Assembly (NCBI GenBank): GCA_051881315.1
Contig: JBJEPQ010000046.1
Span: 1 to 7,313, forward strand
Length of the DNA: 7,313 nucleotides
Direction of reading: 5' to 3'
Source: CAG-488 sp051881315
GTDB lineage: Bacteria; Bacillota; Clostridia; Oscillospirales; Acutalibacteraceae
The position numbers and the translations under genes are program-made. The notes beneath the pieces are model-generated. The model ran no database searches, was not told the DNA's origin, and worked only from the letters and a program-made list of their open reading frames with translations. Positions 5,916 to 7,313 of this stretch are shown in pieces (the stretch's first letter is position 1; each line of letters opens with the position of its first letter).

Positions 5916-6785
5916 GTGAAGGAATGGCAAAAGGAATTATATATTTACCGTCTTTCTCCGGCACCGCCGAAAAAAGATGATTTACAAGAGTATATCAATT
6001 TATACCTTGCCGAAAAAGACGAAACATATCTGTCTTGTTTTCTGCATTACTATGAGCCTACGCTGAATACAACAGTTATGGGTATCGTACAGCGGTATTC
6101 GATGTTCGGGCATTTTCTTGATATAAAGGAAGCGTGTGTGCTTGGCATCCTGCAGGCGTTGGAGGAATATCCGAAAGACTGTGATACACCTTTTATAACC
6201 TACAAAACCCGTATTATGTGGGAGAAAATCCACAGTTATATCCGCACGATGCGAACAGGCTTTACGGTGCAGAGTGACGATGAGTACCGCAACCTGAGAA
6301 ATATTATGCGGCTATATACCGCCTACAACAGAAAAGGTGATTCCGACACCTTAAAAAAGATTTCCGACGAGATAGGATTGTCCCAAAAGACGGTAAAAGA
6401 GATTCTGCGAAGCGGCTTTCACAATATGCAGTTCATAGACTTTTACCGCAATTATGCCGATGAGGACAGCGAGGAAAGCCGTGAGGATGTAACCTACGAT
6501 TATACCTTTGAACCTTGCCGTGAGATGATGCGGGCAGAACAGACCGAGGCGGTATTCGGTGCATTAGACGAGCTTTCCTACCGTGAGCGTGAAGTCATAC
6601 GCTCTCATATCGGATTTTGTCCCGATTGCCACAGTATGAAAAGTCCTAAGTTCAGACCGCATACATTCCAAGAGATTGCTTACAAAAATGAGCTATACTC
6701 CGCGGAAGCGGCGGAGAACATCTATCACAAGGGACTTACAAAAATGAAAGACAAACTGCAAAAGAAAGGCATATTCCATCCATAA
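5916..6785 (+). CDS. Sigma-70 family RNA polymerase sigma factor-like protein
   Basis: A 289-residue protein. Region 2 is at about residues 65-112 (FLDIKEACVLGILQALEEYP, then FITYKTRIMWEKIHSYIR), matching the core-RNAP-binding and -10-recognition helices. A region-3-like helix-turn-helix follows at about 146-166 (LKKISDEIGLSQKTVKEILRS), then an acidic linker (DEDSEESRED). Region 4 is at about 214-280, with LDELSYREREVIRSHIG and the -35 helix-turn-helix TFQEIAYKNELYSAEAAENIYHKGL. Region 4 is interrupted by GFCPDCHSMKSPKFRPH, where CPDC could be a metal or redox site; this is unusual. The start is GTG at 5916, 8 bases after GGGAGG; an upstream in-frame GTG (5907) lies inside that ribosome binding site. 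It follows the DUF6076-like gene by 21 bases. It may direct transcription of element genes; target promoters are unknown. Confidence 0.8.
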   Translation: MKEWQKELYIYRLSPAPPKKDDLQEYINLYLAEKDETYLSCFLHYYEPTLNTTVMGIVQRYSMFGHFLDIKEACVLGILQALEEYPKDCDTPFITYKTRIMWEKIHSYIRTMRTGFTVQSDDEYRNLRNIMRLYTAYNRKGDSDTLKKISDEIGLSQKTVKEILRSGFHNMQFIDFYRNYADEDSEESREDVTYDYTFEPCREMMRAEQTEAVFGALDELSYREREVIRSHIGFCPDCHSMKSPKFRPHTFQEIAYKNELYSAEAAENIYHKGLTKMKDKLQKKGIFHP

Positions 6786-7081
6786 AGCGCAAAGGCGCCG
6801 TATTTCTGTGACGCAATTTATATATGCCCTTTAAGCTCATATATTGAGAAATTCTTTGATTGCTGAAATCTGCGAAGAGTTGATTTGGGCGCTTTTCGAC
6901 TTTTCATAAGCACATCGCCGTTTTTATTATCTTTTGCATTAAACATAGAAAAATCCTCGGACAGTATAAAAATAAACCAAGCAGTTCCTTGATCTGTGAA
7001 CATCTGCGTCAGAAACAGAAATAGCAGGCACAGCAATGGAAGAACAAAACCAAACGCCACGAACAGGAACGATAATATTTT
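6786..7081. other. Gene-free AT-rich stretch after the sigma-like gene
   Basis: No convincing gene on either strand. A minus frame (6818-7162) has a hydrophobic stretch but starts with TTG without a ribosome binding site, and it spans the terminator. A small GCGC-AAAG-GCGC self-pairing lies just after the sigma-like stop (6784-6797) without a T-run. The composition is richer in A and T than the genes to the left, which would fit decayed sequence or a junction between modules. Confidence 0.5.
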
Positions 7082-7118
7082 CGGGAGTGCATTTTGAACG
7101 ATACACTCCCGCTTTTTT
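7082..7118 (+). terminator. Intrinsic terminator, rightward
   Basis: CGGGAGTG (7082-7089) pairs perfectly with CACTCCCG (7104-7111); the stem can extend inward past one mismatch. Six T follow (7113-7118). It is nearly 300 bases after the sigma-like stop, so it either ends that operon with a long 3' tail or ends an unrecognised transcript. Confidence 0.8.
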
Positions 7119-7192
7119 ACTTTATCCACTGCCACTTTTGGGGCGCATTCAATGCTATCCAATCGGAAATTGCATCTTTTTTATGAAGACTA

Positions 7193-7221
7193 TTGATTTT
7201 TTTAGAAAAAACGAGTATACT
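7193..7221 (+). promoter_or_regulatory. Sigma-A promoter of the TetR-like gene
   Basis: TTGATT (7193-7198), a 17-base spacer and TATACT (7216-7221). The start would be near 7228, directly in front of the tandem repeats and about 50 bases before the ATG at 7280. Confidence 0.7.
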
Positions 7222-7228
7222 GTAATTA

Positions 7229-7270
7229 TCGTTATAGAATGGTCGTTGTAGAATAATCATTACAGATAGG
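7229..7270. repeat. Three 14-bp tandem near-repeats (probable operator)
   Basis: TCGTTATAGAATGG (7229-7242), TCGTTGTAGAATAA (7243-7256) and TCATTACAGATAGG (7257-7270) are head-to-tail variants of one unit. In addition CTGTAAT (7220-7226) and ATTACAG (7259-7265) form an inverted pair around them. The position between the promoter and the start of a TetR-like gene suggests autoregulation; the last unit includes the start of the AGGAGGGG ribosome binding site. Confidence 0.55.
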
Positions 7271-7279
7271 AGGGGCATT

Positions 7280-7313
7280 ATGCCACCGAAAGCGAAGTTT
7301 ACAAAGGAACAAA
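7280..7313 (+). CDS. TetR/AcrR-family transcriptional regulator, N-terminus only
   Basis: Only 11 codons are inside the window: MPPKAKFTKEQ, which matches the usual start of one clostridial TetR group, where an EI/QI helix entering the HTH follows. AGGAGGGG lies just upstream of the ATG, and a promoter and tandem repeats precede it, so this is the first gene of a new rightward unit. TetR proteins of this kind often control a neighbouring exporter; what follows here cannot be seen. The call rests on a short recalled N-terminal pattern. Confidence 0.6.
   Translation, partial: MPPKAKFTKEQ

Noticed and set aside
6818..7162. Minus-strand frame of 114 codons with a hydrophobic segment
   Set aside because: It begins with TTG without a ribosome binding site, overlaps a strong plus-strand terminator, and shows no family pattern that I recognise; coding status is unsupported.
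7036..7251. Plus-strand frame of 71 codons
   Set aside because: No ribosome binding site, and it runs through the terminator, the promoter and part of the tandem repeats of the TetR-like gene.
1..7313. CRISPR array, tRNA, rRNA or insertion sequence ends
   Set aside because: No regularly spaced identical repeats, cloverleaf, rRNA-like sequence or transposase was seen.

Overview
The window looks like part of an integrative and conjugative (or mobilizable) element from a gut-type Firmicute, probably class Clostridia. The evidence is the combination of gene families (a MOB-P relaxase with a NikA/MobC-like partner, an actin-like ParM/StbA with its small partner, a cysteine-rich VLP protein and a ParB), strong AGGAGG-type ribosome binding sites, and sigma-A type promoters. 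The overall layout resembles Tn1549-like elements, but this is inferred from families and gene order, not from a database match.

Left part (1-4544, minus strand). A leftward operon starts at a predicted promoter near 4518-4544. Its leader carries an intrinsic terminator with an overlapping alternative hairpin, so it may be an attenuator. The genes are, in order of transcription: cysteine-rich VLP protein (4192-4422), ParM-like actin ATPase (3247-4173) and ParR-like centromere-binding protein (2921-3250). Next comes a 363-base gene-free region packed with inverted repeats, which is the best candidate for oriT. It is followed by MobC (2198-2557), the relaxase (864-2237) and ParB (9-867). ParB is split into two reading frames by one extra C in a C5 run. 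The genes are tightly packed: ATGA overlaps at ParM/ParR and relaxase/ParB, and a 40-base overlap at MobC/relaxase. The operon appears to combine DNA processing for transfer (MobC, relaxase, oriT) with stable maintenance (ParM/ParR, ParB).

Middle part (4423-5915). The divergent control region holds outward promoters on both strands, three GCAACT copies and a perfect 9-base inverted pair (ATAGCAAGT/ACTTGCTAT) near the two outward transcription units.

Right part (4752-7313, plus strand). A two-gene operon encodes a DUF6076-like protein with a four-cysteine putative zinc site and a sigma-70 family protein with an unusual CPDC insertion in region 4. Together they are candidates for a regulatory pair carried by the element. 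After them lie about 490 bases with no convincing gene but with a clear intrinsic terminator at 7082-7118. A new transcription unit then begins, with a strong promoter, three 14-base tandem repeats and the first 11 codons of a probable TetR-family regulator that runs off the window.
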